DNA from: Sphingobacteriales bacterium
GTDB lineage: Bacteria > Bacteroidota > Bacteroidia > Chitinophagales > Chitinophagaceae
NCBI GenBank assembly: GCA_016200915.1
Contig: JACQDV010000090.1
Coordinates: 1 to 64,000, forward strand
Length of the DNA stretch: 64,000 nt
Reading direction: 5' to 3'
The position numbers and the translations under genes are program-made. The number at the start of each line of letters is the position of its first letter. Position 1 is the first letter of the stretch. Shown here one piece after another: positions 1 through 8,724 of the stretch. The notes under the pieces were generated by a model. It searched no databases. It was not told where the DNA came from and worked only from the letters and a program-made list of their open reading frames with translations.

Positions 1-1292
1 CATTAGCGTCCTAACATAGTTAGAACATTTTCAATTGGTTATAATTTTGTTCTTTGACATATTGTAATAAAGCGTCTTGAAACAGTTGATTTACGGGGGT
101 TTTATTGACTAAAGTGATACTCAAAATCTGTAATATTTGATACTGTGTAAGCTCTGTTTTGAACTTTTGCTTTACCAATGCAACAGTAACAAACGTAATG
201 ATTGCACAATACACCTGCACTTTAACCGCATTCTCTGTATAGCCCCAAAAGGATTTTATTTTTAAATGCTGTTTAATCCATTTGAAGAACAATTCAATCT
301 TCCATCTTTGCTTGTAGAGCAATGCAATTTGCAACGCTGTTAAATCAAAGTTGTTTGTAAGGAAGATGAACTTCTTTCCCGTTTCTGTGTCATAAAATTT
401 TATCCTGCGGAATTTTTCAGGATATTCTCTATTGGCATAAAAGTTTACAAGTTTTACAGTTTGGTCAGCGATTACACCATCGGCCTTGTTGGTTTTGGCA
501 GAATAAACCCGTTTGAATTTCATGTTTGTTTTTGCCCTTGTTATAAAATACGCAAAGTGTTCATGGATGCTGTAAAGCCGTGAAAAATCAATGAATGCCC
601 TGTCCATTATATAGATACCCAATGGCTCGAATTCTATCAAATCCAACACATTCACTTCATGGGTTTTGCCATCTGTAATGTTGATGTAGCAAGGGATTTC
701 AGACTTCACGTCTAAAAGTGTATGCAGCCTTACAGCAGCTTTATGTTTGCGGAATTTTGCCCACCAAAAAACTTCCAGTCATAAATCGATTGTGGTGGTA
801 TCAATGGCATAAACTCCATACCCATCAAACTCACTTAATTCAGGATTGGGTGCAATGCAAGTACGGGCTTCTGCAATAAGCAGGTACGCAAAGTCTGCAA
901 AAATTTGCCAACTCCTTTTCTCATTGGCGTATGCAAGATTGGATTTGGAAATACTATTGCCAATACCGAGATGATACCATTTGTTTCTTTGGCTTTGTAA
1001 ACATAAAACCAAATCGCACAGGCTTTCTCTGTTTGATAACTGGCCAAACATCATGCACAATAACTGGTGCCAGCAAGTAAAATCCTTTACTTTATAATTA
1101 CCATTGTATTTATTAACACATTTCTTGAAATCATTTGCATCAAGTATAGAAACAACCTGGGCAAAAACATATTTTCCCGTATTCATTGCCCAATATGGAC
1201 AATTTCAAATCGTTTGAACATAGTTATCGCCGCAAACGCTTTATTAATCAATATTTCAAAGAACTTTTATTTTCGTCTTTAGGACGGTAATG
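1..1292 (-). mobile_element. IS4-like insertion sequence, decayed
   Basis: The two ends carry matching inverted repeats: CATTAGCGTCCTAA at base 1 and TTAGGACGGTAATG at 1279-1292, which agree at 13 of 14 positions when one is reverse-complemented. Between them lies one minus-strand transposase gene filling most of the element. The left end coincides with the first base of the window, so a target duplication cannot be checked. The right end directly abuts the IS5-like element. The transposase is broken, so the element cannot move by itself. Confidence 0.8.
20..1186 (-). pseudogene. IS4-family transposase, interrupted by in-frame TGA
   Basis: Reading from 1186 down to 20, one frame encodes about 388 residues typical of IS4-family DDE transposases with an N-terminal DUF4372-like domain (residues about 1-75). 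The first catalytic Asp lies in YAIDTTTIDL, the second in IMDRAFIDF, and the Glu in the Y-x2-R-x3-E-x6-K signature YKQRWKIELFFKWIKQHLK. A single TGA at 779-781, directly after TTTIDL, splits the frame; the sequence downstream (LEVFWWAKFRKHKAAV) continues the family in the same frame. No frameshift is needed, so this is a nonsense-mutated copy. TGA is a normal stop elsewhere in the window, so recoding is unlikely. Confidence 0.85.
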
Positions 1293-1293
1293 A

Positions 1294-2219
1294 TTTCTTG
1301 TATAAATGAAAATTCACAGATGTTGAAAAGTTTATGTATCATATGGTAAGATATTGGAGGTGTTAGCTATTCATGGAATGGCAATCAGTAAAAAAACTAA
1401 AGGACAAAGACTTTCGCCGTATGGTGGGTGTAAAACGAAACACGTTTGAGCAAATGCTGTTGGCTATAAATGAGTATGAGTTGCTGCATCGCAAACATTT
1501 GAAGCGGGGTCGTCCGCCCAAACTGACCGTAGAGAATAAGTTATTAATGATGCTGATGTATTACCGGGAGTACCGGACTTTTTTTCATACCGCTGGCAGC
1601 TACGGTATTAGTGAGGGGCAGTGTTTCAGAATAATAGTGAAGCTGGAGAATATCCTTATTCAAAGCGGTTTATTCAGGTTACCCGGTAAAAAAGCGCTGC
1701 TGCCATCACAGCATGAGTGGGAAGTAGTATTAATAGATGTAAGTGAAAGCAGCATAGAGCGGCCTAAAAAAAAACAGCGGCACTATTACTCAGGCAAAAA
1801 GAAAAGGCATACTTTAAAGACACAACTGATTGTTGATAAGACAACACATAAAATCATTTGTGTAGCGGTAGCCAAAGGCAGGAGGCATGACTTTAGGGTT
1901 TTCAAGGAAAGCAACGTACATATGCACAGCAGCATTCACTCTATTAATGATAGTGGCTATCAGGGTATTCAATGATTACATAGTAATACGACATTGCCGT
2001 TTAAAGGCAGCAAAAAGCATCCGTTGAACCAGGAACAAAAAAAACATAATCATGATCTGGGAAGCAAAAGAATTCTGGTAGAACATGTAATCCGCAGACT
2101 CAAAATCTTTCGGCTTCTGGCTGAACGATATAGAAACAGAAGAAGGCGATTTGGTTTAAGAGTTAACCTGATTGCAGGTATCTATAACTTTGAATTAAAA
2201 AATTGATTTATACAAGAAG
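1294..2219 (+). mobile_element. IS5-like insertion sequence, decayed
   Basis: A perfect 13-bp inverted repeat, TTCTTGTATAAAT at 1295-1307 and its complement at 2206-2218, brackets a plus-strand IS5-type transposase gene. The left end sits one or two bases from the right end of the IS4-like element, so the two are immediate neighbours. I could not define a convincing target duplication. The exact outer boundary is uncertain by a few bases. Confidence 0.75.
1373..2206 (+). pseudogene. IS5-family transposase, interrupted by in-frame TGA
   Basis: One frame encodes about 277 residues with an N-terminal helix-turn-helix region (residues about 40-90, RGRPPKLTVENKLLMML) followed by a DDE_Tnp_4-type catalytic core. 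The Asp residues are in VVLIDVSESSIERP and NDSGYQGIQ, and the Glu in VEHVIRRLKIFR. A TGA at 1973-1975 right after GYQGIQ interrupts the frame, and the downstream part resumes in the same frame through to a second TGA at 2204-2206. The gene therefore looks inactivated by one nonsense codon. The start is taken at ATG 1373; upstream in-frame alternatives run into stops. Confidence 0.82.
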
Positions 2220-2247
2220 TATAGTGTATTATTTTAAGTTAATACTG

Positions 2248-2263
2248 CCCCTCCCCGGAGGGG
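2248..2263. repeat. GC-rich palindrome at operon end
   Basis: CCCCTCC at 2248-2254 pairs with GGAGGGG at 2257-2263 around a 2-base loop. It lies between the IS5-like element and the stop codon of the convergent crotonase gene. It lacks a clear T-run on either side, so it may be a dispersed palindromic repeat rather than a classical terminator. Confidence 0.45.
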
Positions 2264-2290
2264 ATTGGGAGTCATGCTTATTAAAGAGCT

Positions 2291-3070
2291 TTATTTTCCT
2301 GTAAAAACAGCTTTACGTTTTTCCAAAAAAGCGGCGGCACCTTCTTTAGCATCGGCGGTATCAAACAATTCACCAAAAGCATCTATTTCTTTTTCCAATC
2401 CATCTTCATGACCAACTGCAGCAATATTAGTTAATGCAATCACATGCCTAATGGCGATGGGTGCTTTTGTATTGATGATGTTGAGTAATTCTTTTGTTTT
2501 ATCTAATAAAGCATCTGCCGCAGTAACATGATTTACCAATCCTAATTGTTTTGCTTCATTAGCATCAATCATATTGCCGGTGAGCATCAGTTCCATGGCT
2601 TTGCCTTTTCCAACCAGTTGAGTTAATCGTTGTGTACCACCATAGCCCGGTATCAATCCAAGATTCACTTCCGGCTGACCAAATTTTGCATTCTCACTCG
2701 CCAAACGAAAATGACAGGCCATTGCCAGTTCGCAACCACCACCCAATGCAAATCCATTAACTGCCGCCACAATTGGTTTCGGGGAGTTTTCAATTTTATT
2801 AAAGACATTGTCTTGTCCTTTTTTTGCCAATGCTTTTCCGCCTTCACCATTTAAAGCAGTGAACTCACTGATATCAGCCCCGGCAACAAAAGCTTTTGGT
2901 CCTGCACCGGTGATAATGGCGGATTTTATTTCAGCGTTATTATACACTTCGTCCAGTGCAGCACTCAGTTCTTCAATCACTGTTTTGTTGAGTGCATTTA
3001 ATTTATCTGGCCGGTTGATAGTGATGGTGCAGATATTATTTTCAATGGAAACAAGCAATGTTTGATACAT
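2291..3070 (-). CDS. enoyl-CoA hydratase / crotonase family
   Basis: The 259-residue protein matches the full length of crotonase-fold enzymes that hydrate trans-2-enoyl-CoA in fatty-acid or butyrate metabolism in the cytoplasm. The oxyanion-hole segments FVAGADISEF and NGFALGGGCELAMAC are present, as are both catalytic glutamates (in GGGCEL and in FGQPEVNLGLIPGYGG). I chose the ATG at 3068-3070 giving MYQTLLVSIEN, because this is where family alignments normally begin; an ATG six codons upstream is possible. It stands alone, separated from the SPOR gene by 94 bp. Substrate specificity (3-hydroxybutyryl-CoA or broader) cannot be told from sequence. Confidence 0.88.
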   Translation of the reverse strand: MYQTLLVSIENNICTITINRPDKLNALNKTVIEELSAALDEVYNNAEIKSAIITGAGPKAFVAGADISEFTALNGEGGKALAKKGQDNVFNKIENSPKPIVAAVNGFALGGGCELAMACHFRLASENAKFGQPEVNLGLIPGYGGTQRLTQLVGKGKAMELMLTGNMIDANEAKQLGLVNHVTAADALLDKTKELLNIINTKAPIAIRHVIALTNIAAVGHEDGLEKEIDAFGELFDTADAKEGAAAFLEKRKAVFTGK

Positions 3071-3164
3071 ATAAAAATATTTCTGCAAAAATAAGAGGAG
3101 CTAACATCAGGCCCAAAACAATGCTTAATTAAGCGGGGATCAAAAAATTACAGGTAATTCTATT

Positions 3165-3623
3165 TTACTGTGCATTGTCAGTTTGTTTTGACTTATCGTC
3201 TTTATCCAGCTTTACTTCAATTTTATCGGGAATAATAAACAATCCACCTGTGGGAAAATAGAATTTAAGTTTCTTTTGATAGTCAGCAGCATCCTCTCTT
3301 GTTTTAAAATCGCCAAACTTCAATTTAAAATAAGGAGGCTGATAGGCGAGGTAAGGTTTTTGTTCCGGAAAATTTTTTAATAAAACAGATTTTGCTTTTA
3401 ATGCTTCATCCCTGTTACCGGTGTTGAGCACCATTATGCGGAAACCTTTATTATCTTTTAATTTATTGGCCCTTTCATTAATCTCGAATTGTTTTTTTAC
3501 CAGCAGATCCAAACGGGCATCTTTGGTTACTTTAATTCCATTGGCTAATGTATCGGTGCTGGTTTGTGACCAACCGAAAGTGGCAGTAAATAATGCAGCA
3601 ACAGAGAGAATGATTTGTTTCAT
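3165..3623 (-). CDS. secreted SPOR-domain protein
   Basis: A 152-residue protein with a cleavable signal peptide (residues 1-19, ending FGWSQ). The C-terminal half (about residues 60-138) resembles a SPOR domain: GFRIMVLNTGNRDEALKAK, then YLAYQPPYFKLKFGDFKTRE. SPOR domains bind peptidoglycan lacking stem peptides, so an envelope or periplasmic role is expected. The middle segment is charged and probably helical (KKQFEINERANKLKD), and the C-terminal tail is lysine- and aspartate-rich. Similar single-SPOR proteins are common in Bacteroidota; no specific partner is evident here. Confidence 0.8.
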   Translation of the reverse strand: MKQIILSVAALFTATFGWSQTSTDTLANGIKVTKDARLDLLVKKQFEINERANKLKDNKGFRIMVLNTGNRDEALKAKSVLLKNFPEQKPYLAYQPPYFKLKFGDFKTREDAADYQKKLKFYFPTGGLFIIPDKIEVKLDKDDKSKQTDNAQ

Positions 3624-3724
3624 TTAATTGCCCGTTTATGAGATACAATTATTTGCATATATCGTACCAAAGAGATGAAAAACTCAGAGCGGCCGTTGTC
3701 AGCCGGAGAAATTTTATCCACCTG

Positions 3725-4678
3725 TTAATATTTGCTTCCGCCGCCACCGATATTTTCAATCGGGTGCCAGGTGGTTTTAATTTCCTGTGTGTCGTTAATA
3801 AAGTAAGGTGATTGTCCGGCATCACTGTACCAGTTTACTTTATCATACAATACTACCCGTTTCACATTTACAGCAGATTTTTCTTTAAACATTTTTTGTG
3901 TTGCTTCATCTTTTTCACAATACACTACTGCATTTACATCCATATGCTCAGCAAACCAGGAAGCTAATTCAGATGATTTGCCGGTTAAGATATTTACCAC
4001 GCCTCCAGGAAGATCAGATGAGTTTAATACTTCTGCAAAAGTTACACAGCAAAGCGGTTTATCAAAAGAACCTAATACCACACAGGTATTACCACCAGCA
4101 ATAACAGGAGCAATAACAGAAACCAAACCTAACAAAGAATCATTCTGAGGAGCAATAACAGCTACCACACCAGTTGGTTCAGGAACGGAGAAATTAAAAT
4201 GAGAGGAAGCAACCGGGTTTACAGCACTGAATATTTGCTGATACTTATCACACCAGCCTGCATAATAAATCAATCGGTCAATTGCCAGGTTAACTTCAAC
4301 TTCTGCCTGTGCGGCAGTTGAATCCTGTTGTATCAGTTCATCGATGAACTGTGCTTTTCTTCCTTCCAGCATTTCCGCCATGCGGTAGAGAATTTGTCCA
4401 CGGTTGAAAGCTGCTCTTCCGCTCCATCCACCAAAAGCACCACGGGCAGATTCCATTGCATCACGAAAATCTTTACGTGAACTCAAACACACATTGGCTA
4501 ATTTCTTTCCACTTTTATTAACAGGAACATAATATCTGCCAGACTCTGTTCTTGGAAACTGTCCGCCGATATAAATTTTATAGGTTTTCAAAACTTCCAG
4601 CCTTTTTTCAGGAATATGTTTTTCCATTCCGTTTGAACTGATGTGGATGTTCGATTTTTTAATAACTGTCTTTGCCAT
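3725..4678 (-). CDS. truncated aldehyde-dehydrogenase-like protein, catalytic residues absent
   Basis: This 317-residue protein aligns with the first half of the 492-residue aldehyde dehydrogenase encoded just upstream (for example YKIYIGGQFPRTESGRYY, DRLIYYAGWCDKYQ, SDLPGGVVNILTG). The PWNFP segment with the catalytic Asn is replaced by APQNDS, the ELGGK glutamate motif is absent, and the C-terminal cysteine domain is missing. It ends in an unrelated short tail with GGGGSKY. The frame is intact, so this looks like a maintained pseudoenzyme or regulatory partner rather than recent decay, although a degenerating duplicate cannot be excluded. It lies 115 bp downstream of the active homologue and probably shares its transcript. 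Confidence 0.78.
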   Translation of the reverse strand: MAKTVIKKSNIHISSNGMEKHIPEKRLEVLKTYKIYIGGQFPRTESGRYYVPVNKSGKKLANVCLSSRKDFRDAMESARGAFGGWSGRAAFNRGQILYRMAEMLEGRKAQFIDELIQQDSTAAQAEVEVNLAIDRLIYYAGWCDKYQQIFSAVNPVASSHFNFSVPEPTGVVAVIAPQNDSLLGLVSVIAPVIAGGNTCVVLGSFDKPLCCVTFAEVLNSSDLPGGVVNILTGKSSELASWFAEHMDVNAVVYCEKDEATQKMFKEKSAVNVKRVVLYDKVNWYSDAGQSPYFINDTQEIKTTWHPIENIGGGGSKY

Positions 4679-4691
4679 AAAAAAAATTTAA

Positions 4692-4766
4692 CCGCAGAGA
4701 ACGGGAGAAAACAAAGGTTGCGCAGAGATAACTCTGCGATAACTCATTTTACTCTGTTCTCTGCGG
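4692..4766. repeat. nested inverted repeat between the two ALDH genes
   Basis: Outer arms CCGCAGAGAAC (4692-4702) and GTTCTCTGCGG (4756-4766) are exact complements. Inside them lies a second hairpin, CGCAGAG-ATAA-CTCTGCG (4721-4738). All arms share the CGCAGAG unit, which suggests a REP-like dispersed element. Its position between co-directional genes could attenuate or process the transcript. Confidence 0.7.
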
Positions 4767-4793
4767 TGAATAAAAACTCATTTATTAATTCGT

Positions 4794-6272
4794 TTATATA
4801 AGATTAACATAAGCACTCAATCCATGCAACCCACCTTCTCTTCCATAACCACTTTCTTTATAACCGCCGAACGGAGAAGTTGGGTCAAATTTGTTATATG
4901 TATTTGCCCAAACAACACCTGCTCTCATCTTGGTGGTCATATTAAAAATCTTTGAACCTTTATCTGTCCACACACCTGCTGATAAACCAAACGGTGTGTT
5001 ATTGGCTTTTTCAATTACTTCATCTTCCGTACGGAAAGTTTGTATCGTTAACACAGGTCCAAAAATTTCTTCCTGAGCAATGCGGCTTGATTGAGCAACA
5101 TTGGTAAAGAGTGTTGGTCTGCAGAAATAACCTTTGCCGGGCAATGCACAACTGCTTTGAAACATTTCTGCTCCTTCCTGCTGACCAATCTTAATATACT
5201 TATGAATTGTTTCTAATTGTTGTTTGGAGTTGATAGCACCAATGTCTGTGTTCTTATCTAATGGGTCACCTACAATTAATGTTTCCAACCTGTCTTTTAA
5301 TTTTCTTAATACTGTTTTATAAACACTTTCCTGCACATATAATCTTGAACCGGCACAGCAAACATGACCCTGATTGAAAAAGATACCATTGATAACACCT
5401 TCCACCGCCTGGTCAAGTGGTGCATCTTCAAAAATAATGTTGGCGGCTTTGCCACCTAATTCCAATGTTGCTTTTTTATTGGTACCGGCGATGGCTTTTT
5501 GAATAATTTTTCCAACATCTGTTGAACCGGTGAAAGCAATTTTATCAATGTCAGGATGATTTACAATAGCAGCACCAGTTGCACCTGCACCTGTGATAAT
5601 ATTCACTACACCCGGAGGTAAATCAGCCTCCTGTATTATTTCTGCTAATTTCAATGCAGTTAACGGAGTTGTTTCTGCAGGTTTTAATACAACGGTATTT
5701 CCTGTCGCTATTGCAGGTGCAACTTTCCATGCAGCCATTAGTAATGGAAAATTCCATGGAATGATTTGTCCGGCTACACCAAGTGGAACAGCAGTACGAT
5801 TGGGAAAAGCATATTCTAATTTATCAGCCCAACCGGCATAATAAAAGAAATGATTGGCAGCAGTAGGCACATCAAAGTCACGGCTTTCACGAATGGGTTT
5901 GCCGCCATCCAAACTTTCAATCACCGCAAACTCTCTTGCTCTTTCCTGCATCATGCGGGCAATACGATAGATATATTTTGCTCTTTCTTTTGCCGGCATC
6001 TTACTCCATACTTTATCATACGCAGTTCTTGCTGCTTTCACTGCTTTGTCAATATCCGCAGCATTTGCATCAGCCACCTCACTTAGCTTTTCTTCATTAG
6101 CAGGATTGATAGTATCAAAATACTTTTTTGAAGATGGTTTTACAAACTCACCATTGATGAACAGTTCGTAACGTGGCTTGATGGAAGCAATGCTTTTACT
6201 CTCAGGAGCCGGAGCGTAGTTCCATGTGGTGTCAAACTGTAATTTGAGGGTATTGTTTTTTGTTTTTGCCAT
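4794..6272 (-). CDS. NAD(P)-dependent aldehyde dehydrogenase
   Basis: A full-length 492-residue aldehyde dehydrogenase that oxidises an aldehyde to the acid in the cytoplasm. The catalytic set is complete: Asn in GQIIPWNFPLLMA, Glu in ATLELGGKAAN, and the nucleophilic Cys in FFNQGHVCCAGSR. The cofactor-binding loop FTGSTDVGK is present. Together with the deoC gene upstream and the incomplete homologue downstream it forms a three-gene minus-strand group. A plausible role is oxidation of acetaldehyde released by deoxyribose-phosphate cleavage; this is inferred from context, not from specificity residues. Confidence 0.88.
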   Translation of the reverse strand: MAKTKNNTLKLQFDTTWNYAPAPESKSIASIKPRYELFINGEFVKPSSKKYFDTINPANEEKLSEVADANAADIDKAVKAARTAYDKVWSKMPAKERAKYIYRIARMMQERAREFAVIESLDGGKPIRESRDFDVPTAANHFFYYAGWADKLEYAFPNRTAVPLGVAGQIIPWNFPLLMAAWKVAPAIATGNTVVLKPAETTPLTALKLAEIIQEADLPPGVVNIITGAGATGAAIVNHPDIDKIAFTGSTDVGKIIQKAIAGTNKKATLELGGKAANIIFEDAPLDQAVEGVINGIFFNQGHVCCAGSRLYVQESVYKTVLRKLKDRLETLIVGDPLDKNTDIGAINSKQQLETIHKYIKIGQQEGAEMFQSSCALPGKGYFCRPTLFTNVAQSSRIAQEEIFGPVLTIQTFRTEDEVIEKANNTPFGLSAGVWTDKGSKIFNMTTKMRAGVVWANTYNKFDPTSPFGGYKESGYGREGGLHGLSAYVNLI

Positions 6273-6379
6273 AATCAGTTTTTTATTGATAGTACGCTGA
6301 TATTTTATGATTGTTACGATAAATTATGATTCTATCTGCATAAATCTTAATCATCATAATAAATCTGCGTTCAATTATT

Positions 6380-7300
6380 TTAGTCGATGGAGAAATAATC
6401 TTTTGATTGATATAAACCGGTTTTCTCTTTTACAATCTGCATGAGTAAATCATTTGCCAAACTGCTGGCGCCAAAACGGAACCACTCATTGTTCATCCAT
6501 GCTTCACCCAGCACTTCTTTCAGCATTACTAAATAATGCAGGGCCAATTTTGATTTGCTGATGCCACCGGCTGGTTTCATTGCAATCATTTTGCCAGTTA
6601 CATAATAAAAATCACGGATGGCTTCTAACATCACCAATGTTACCGGTAAGGTAGCAGCAGGAGATATTTTACCGGTTGATGTCTTAATGAAATCTGCGCC
6701 TGCATACATAGCGATGTCGCTTGCTCTTCTTACTTTATCATAAGAACCGAGTTCACCTGTTTCTAATATCACTTTCAATCTGGCATCACCACAAGCTTCT
6801 TTAATAGCAGCTATTTCATCAAACACATAATTGTATTCGCCCATTAAAAACTTACCACGACTAATAACCATATCCACTTCATCAGCACCATTGGCAACAG
6901 CATATTTGGTATCCCGGATTTTTACATCTCTTGGAGCCTGACCACTTGGGAAAGCGGTAGCAACAGAAGCCACTTTAACTCCGGAATTACCCAATGCTTG
7001 TTTGGCTGTTTTAACCATGGAAGGGTAAACGCAAATAGCAGCTACTGTTGGTAAACCCGGATACGCATCATGCAAATGCTGCGCTTTATAGCAAAGCTGT
7101 TTTACTTTACCATCAGTATCTTTTCCTTCCAGTGTGGTGAGGTCAATCATGTTAAGAGCCAGCAGCAAACCATTCATCTTCGATTCTTTCTTAATGCTTC
7201 GCTTGGTTACCCTCGATGCCCTTTCTTCAATACCCACCTGATCTACCCTCGGGGAGATCCGGAAATCGGGAATAATCATTTTTGTTTTTTCAGCAATCAT
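6380..7300 (-). CDS. deoC: deoxyribose-phosphate aldolase
   Basis: A 306-residue class I aldolase that cleaves 2-deoxyribose-5-phosphate to acetaldehyde and glyceraldehyde-3-phosphate in deoxynucleoside catabolism. The Schiff-base lysine is in DFIKTSTGK, and the proton-relay motifs NGADEVDMVI and KPAGGI are present. It is longer than the 220-250-residue short form, with an N-terminal extension of about 45 residues as in the long DeoC group. The start at 7300 gives MIAEKTKMII; the internal Met8 is an alternative. It is the first gene of the aldehyde group and is followed by the aldehyde dehydrogenase after about 107 bp. Confidence 0.9.
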   Translation of the reverse strand: MIAEKTKMIIPDFRISPRVDQVGIEERASRVTKRSIKKESKMNGLLLALNMIDLTTLEGKDTDGKVKQLCYKAQHLHDAYPGLPTVAAICVYPSMVKTAKQALGNSGVKVASVATAFPSGQAPRDVKIRDTKYAVANGADEVDMVISRGKFLMGEYNYVFDEIAAIKEACGDARLKVILETGELGSYDKVRRASDIAMYAGADFIKTSTGKISPAATLPVTLVMLEAIRDFYYVTGKMIAMKPAGGISKSKLALHYLVMLKEVLGEAWMNNEWFRFGASSLANDLLMQIVKEKTGLYQSKDYFSID

Positions 7301-7320
7301 CAGAAAATAATTGTGGACAA

Positions 7321-7328
7321 CAAACTTA
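7321..7328 (-). promoter_or_regulatory. possible -7 box of deoC
   Basis: On the minus strand the sequence reads TAAGTTTG, matching the Bacteroidota -7 consensus TANNTTTG, about 20 bp before the deoC start. No clear upstream TTG box was found at the usual distance, so this is tentative. Confidence 0.3.
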
Positions 7329-7447
7329 CTAATTAAACTTTGTTTAATAAACTCTGTTTTTACAAAACAACTTCTGCCATGTTATCAGTATTTATTCAAT
7401 ACAGTAAAAAATTAAACTATTGAAAATTAGTAGTATAAAGAATTTTT

Positions 7448-7486
7448 TTTGGACAAATTCGGAATTGGATTCCGAATTTGTCCAAA
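7448..7486. repeat. 18-bp-arm palindrome upstream of the ATPase gene
   Basis: The core arms are GGACAAATTCGGAAT (7451-7465) and ATTCCGAATTTGTCC (7469-7483) around a 3-base loop TGG, extended by TTT/AAA to 18 bp. An almost identical palindrome lies just after the gene. The element ends about 20 bp before the ATG, overlapping where the promoter should be (TATCTTTA at 7494-7501), so it could serve as an operator as well as a mobile-unit end. Confidence 0.85.
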
Positions 7487-7505
7487 TTTCTTTTATCTTT
7501 AAGTC

Positions 7506-8663
7506 ATGATAAAAAGAGAAGCAGAAGCAAGATTAAGAAAACTCGGCCGGAGTTTTAGAAGTGTGGCAGTTATTGGCCCACGCCAAAGTGGTAAAACAAC
7601 TTTATGCCGTTTGGTGTTTCCTGGCAAGCCTTATGTGTCTATGGAAAATCCGGATACGCTGGAATTTGCTAAGACAGACCCACGTGGTTTTTTAGCACAA
7701 TATAAAAATGGAGCAATTCTGGATGAGGTACAAAGAGCATCACATTTGTTCTCTTATTTACAGCAGATACTGGATGAAACAAAAAAGAAAGGACTATTTA
7801 TTCTTACCGGCAGTAATAACTTTTTATTGCAGCATAATATAACACAAACACTGGCAGGCAGGGTAGCTTATGTGCAATTACTACCGTTAAGCTTAAGTGA
7901 GCTGCATGAATCAGGCAAGCTTAAATCAAACTACCTGAATGCAATATTTACCGGCGGGTATCCTGAAATAATTGCTAAAAAAGTAAACCCGGCCGACTGG
8001 TACAGCAATTATATCAGCACTTATGTGGAAAGAGATGTACGGTTATTAAAGAATATTGCTAATGTGTCATTGTTTTTAAAATTTATTCGTTTATGTGCCG
8101 GTCGCTCCGGTTCAATACTTAATCTTAATTCACTGGCGAATGATTGTGGAATTGACCAGAAAACAGCCACGCACTGGATGGGGTTGCTTCAGGCAAGTTT
8201 TATTGTGTATCTCTTACGTCCCTATCATAATAATTATAATAAACGGTTGATAAAAACACCAAAGCTTTATTTTATCGATACGGGTCTTGTCTGTTCATTA
8301 GCCGGTATTGATAATGCTAAGCAGTTAACAAACCATGCATTTAAAGGACATTTTCTTGAGAACCTGCTCATAATAGAAGCGTTGAAGAAAAGAATGAATC
8401 TTGGCTTGCCCGATAATCTTTATTACTGGCGGGACAAAACTGGTAATGAAGTTGATTTATTGATGGAAAATTATTCCGGGATTAATGCCTATGAAATTAA
8501 GGCGGGGGAAACCATCAGCGGCGATTATTTCAAAGGATTACAATATTATGAAGGGGTAGAAAAAAAGAAAGTAAAATCTTATTTATTGTATGGCGGAAAG
8601 GAATTGCAGGTAAGAAGTTCGGGTATAAAAGTTCATCCATGGAACGATATTTCAGTATGGTAA
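7506..8663 (+). CDS. AAA+ ATPase with DUF4143 nuclease-like domain
   Basis: A 385-residue protein of the widespread AAA_14/DUF4143 family. The N-terminal ATPase has a Walker A GPRQSGKTTL (about residues 25-34), a Walker B-like GAILDEVQRA and a sensor-like LFILTGSNNF. A winged-helix-like middle part (GSILNLNSLANDCGIDQKTA) follows. The C-terminal DUF4143 domain has YWRDKTGNEVDLLME and NAYEIKAG, a layout reminiscent of PD-(D/E)XK nucleases. The cellular role of the family is not established. The gene stands alone and is bracketed by two near-identical palindromes whose cores share everything but the loop, which suggests that gene and repeats travel as a unit or that the protein binds them. Confidence 0.87.
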   Translation: MIKREAEARLRKLGRSFRSVAVIGPRQSGKTTLCRLVFPGKPYVSMENPDTLEFAKTDPRGFLAQYKNGAILDEVQRASHLFSYLQQILDETKKKGLFILTGSNNFLLQHNITQTLAGRVAYVQLLPLSLSELHESGKLKSNYLNAIFTGGYPEIIAKKVNPADWYSNYISTYVERDVRLLKNIANVSLFLKFIRLCAGRSGSILNLNSLANDCGIDQKTATHWMGLLQASFIVYLLRPYHNNYNKRLIKTPKLYFIDTGLVCSLAGIDNAKQLTNHAFKGHFLENLLIIEALKKRMNLGLPDNLYYWRDKTGNEVDLLMENYSGINAYEIKAGETISGDYFKGLQYYEGVEKKKVKSYLLYGGKELQVRSSGIKVHPWNDISVW

Positions 8664-8664
8664 T

Positions 8665-8707
8665 TAATTGGACAAATTCGGAATCTGATTCCGAATTTGT
8701 CCAATTA
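8665..8707. repeat. 20-bp-arm palindrome downstream of the ATPase gene
   Basis: Arms at 8665-8684 and 8688-8707 are exact complements around a CTG loop. The inner 15-bp arms are identical to those of the palindrome at 7448-7486; only the loop (CTG against TGG) and the outermost bases differ. It starts two bases after the ATPase stop codon and also lies between convergent genes, so it could act as a terminator. Confidence 0.85.
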
Positions 8708-8724
8708 CTGTATCGGTATTATAA

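Noticed and set aside
779-781. TGA recoded as an amino acid
   Set aside because: TGA ends several host genes here (for example 37932-37934, 52152-52154 and the AraC gene), so the interrupted IS genes are best read as pseudogenes.
1067-1282. Plus-strand frame inside the IS4-like element
   Set aside because: It is antisense to the transposase coding region and has no recognisable domain; the same applies to many antisense frames in secA, ureC and the GH3 genes.
7448-7486. Palindromes around the ATPase gene as simple terminators
   Set aside because: The first is upstream of the gene, and both share the same exact arm sequence, which ordinary terminators would not.
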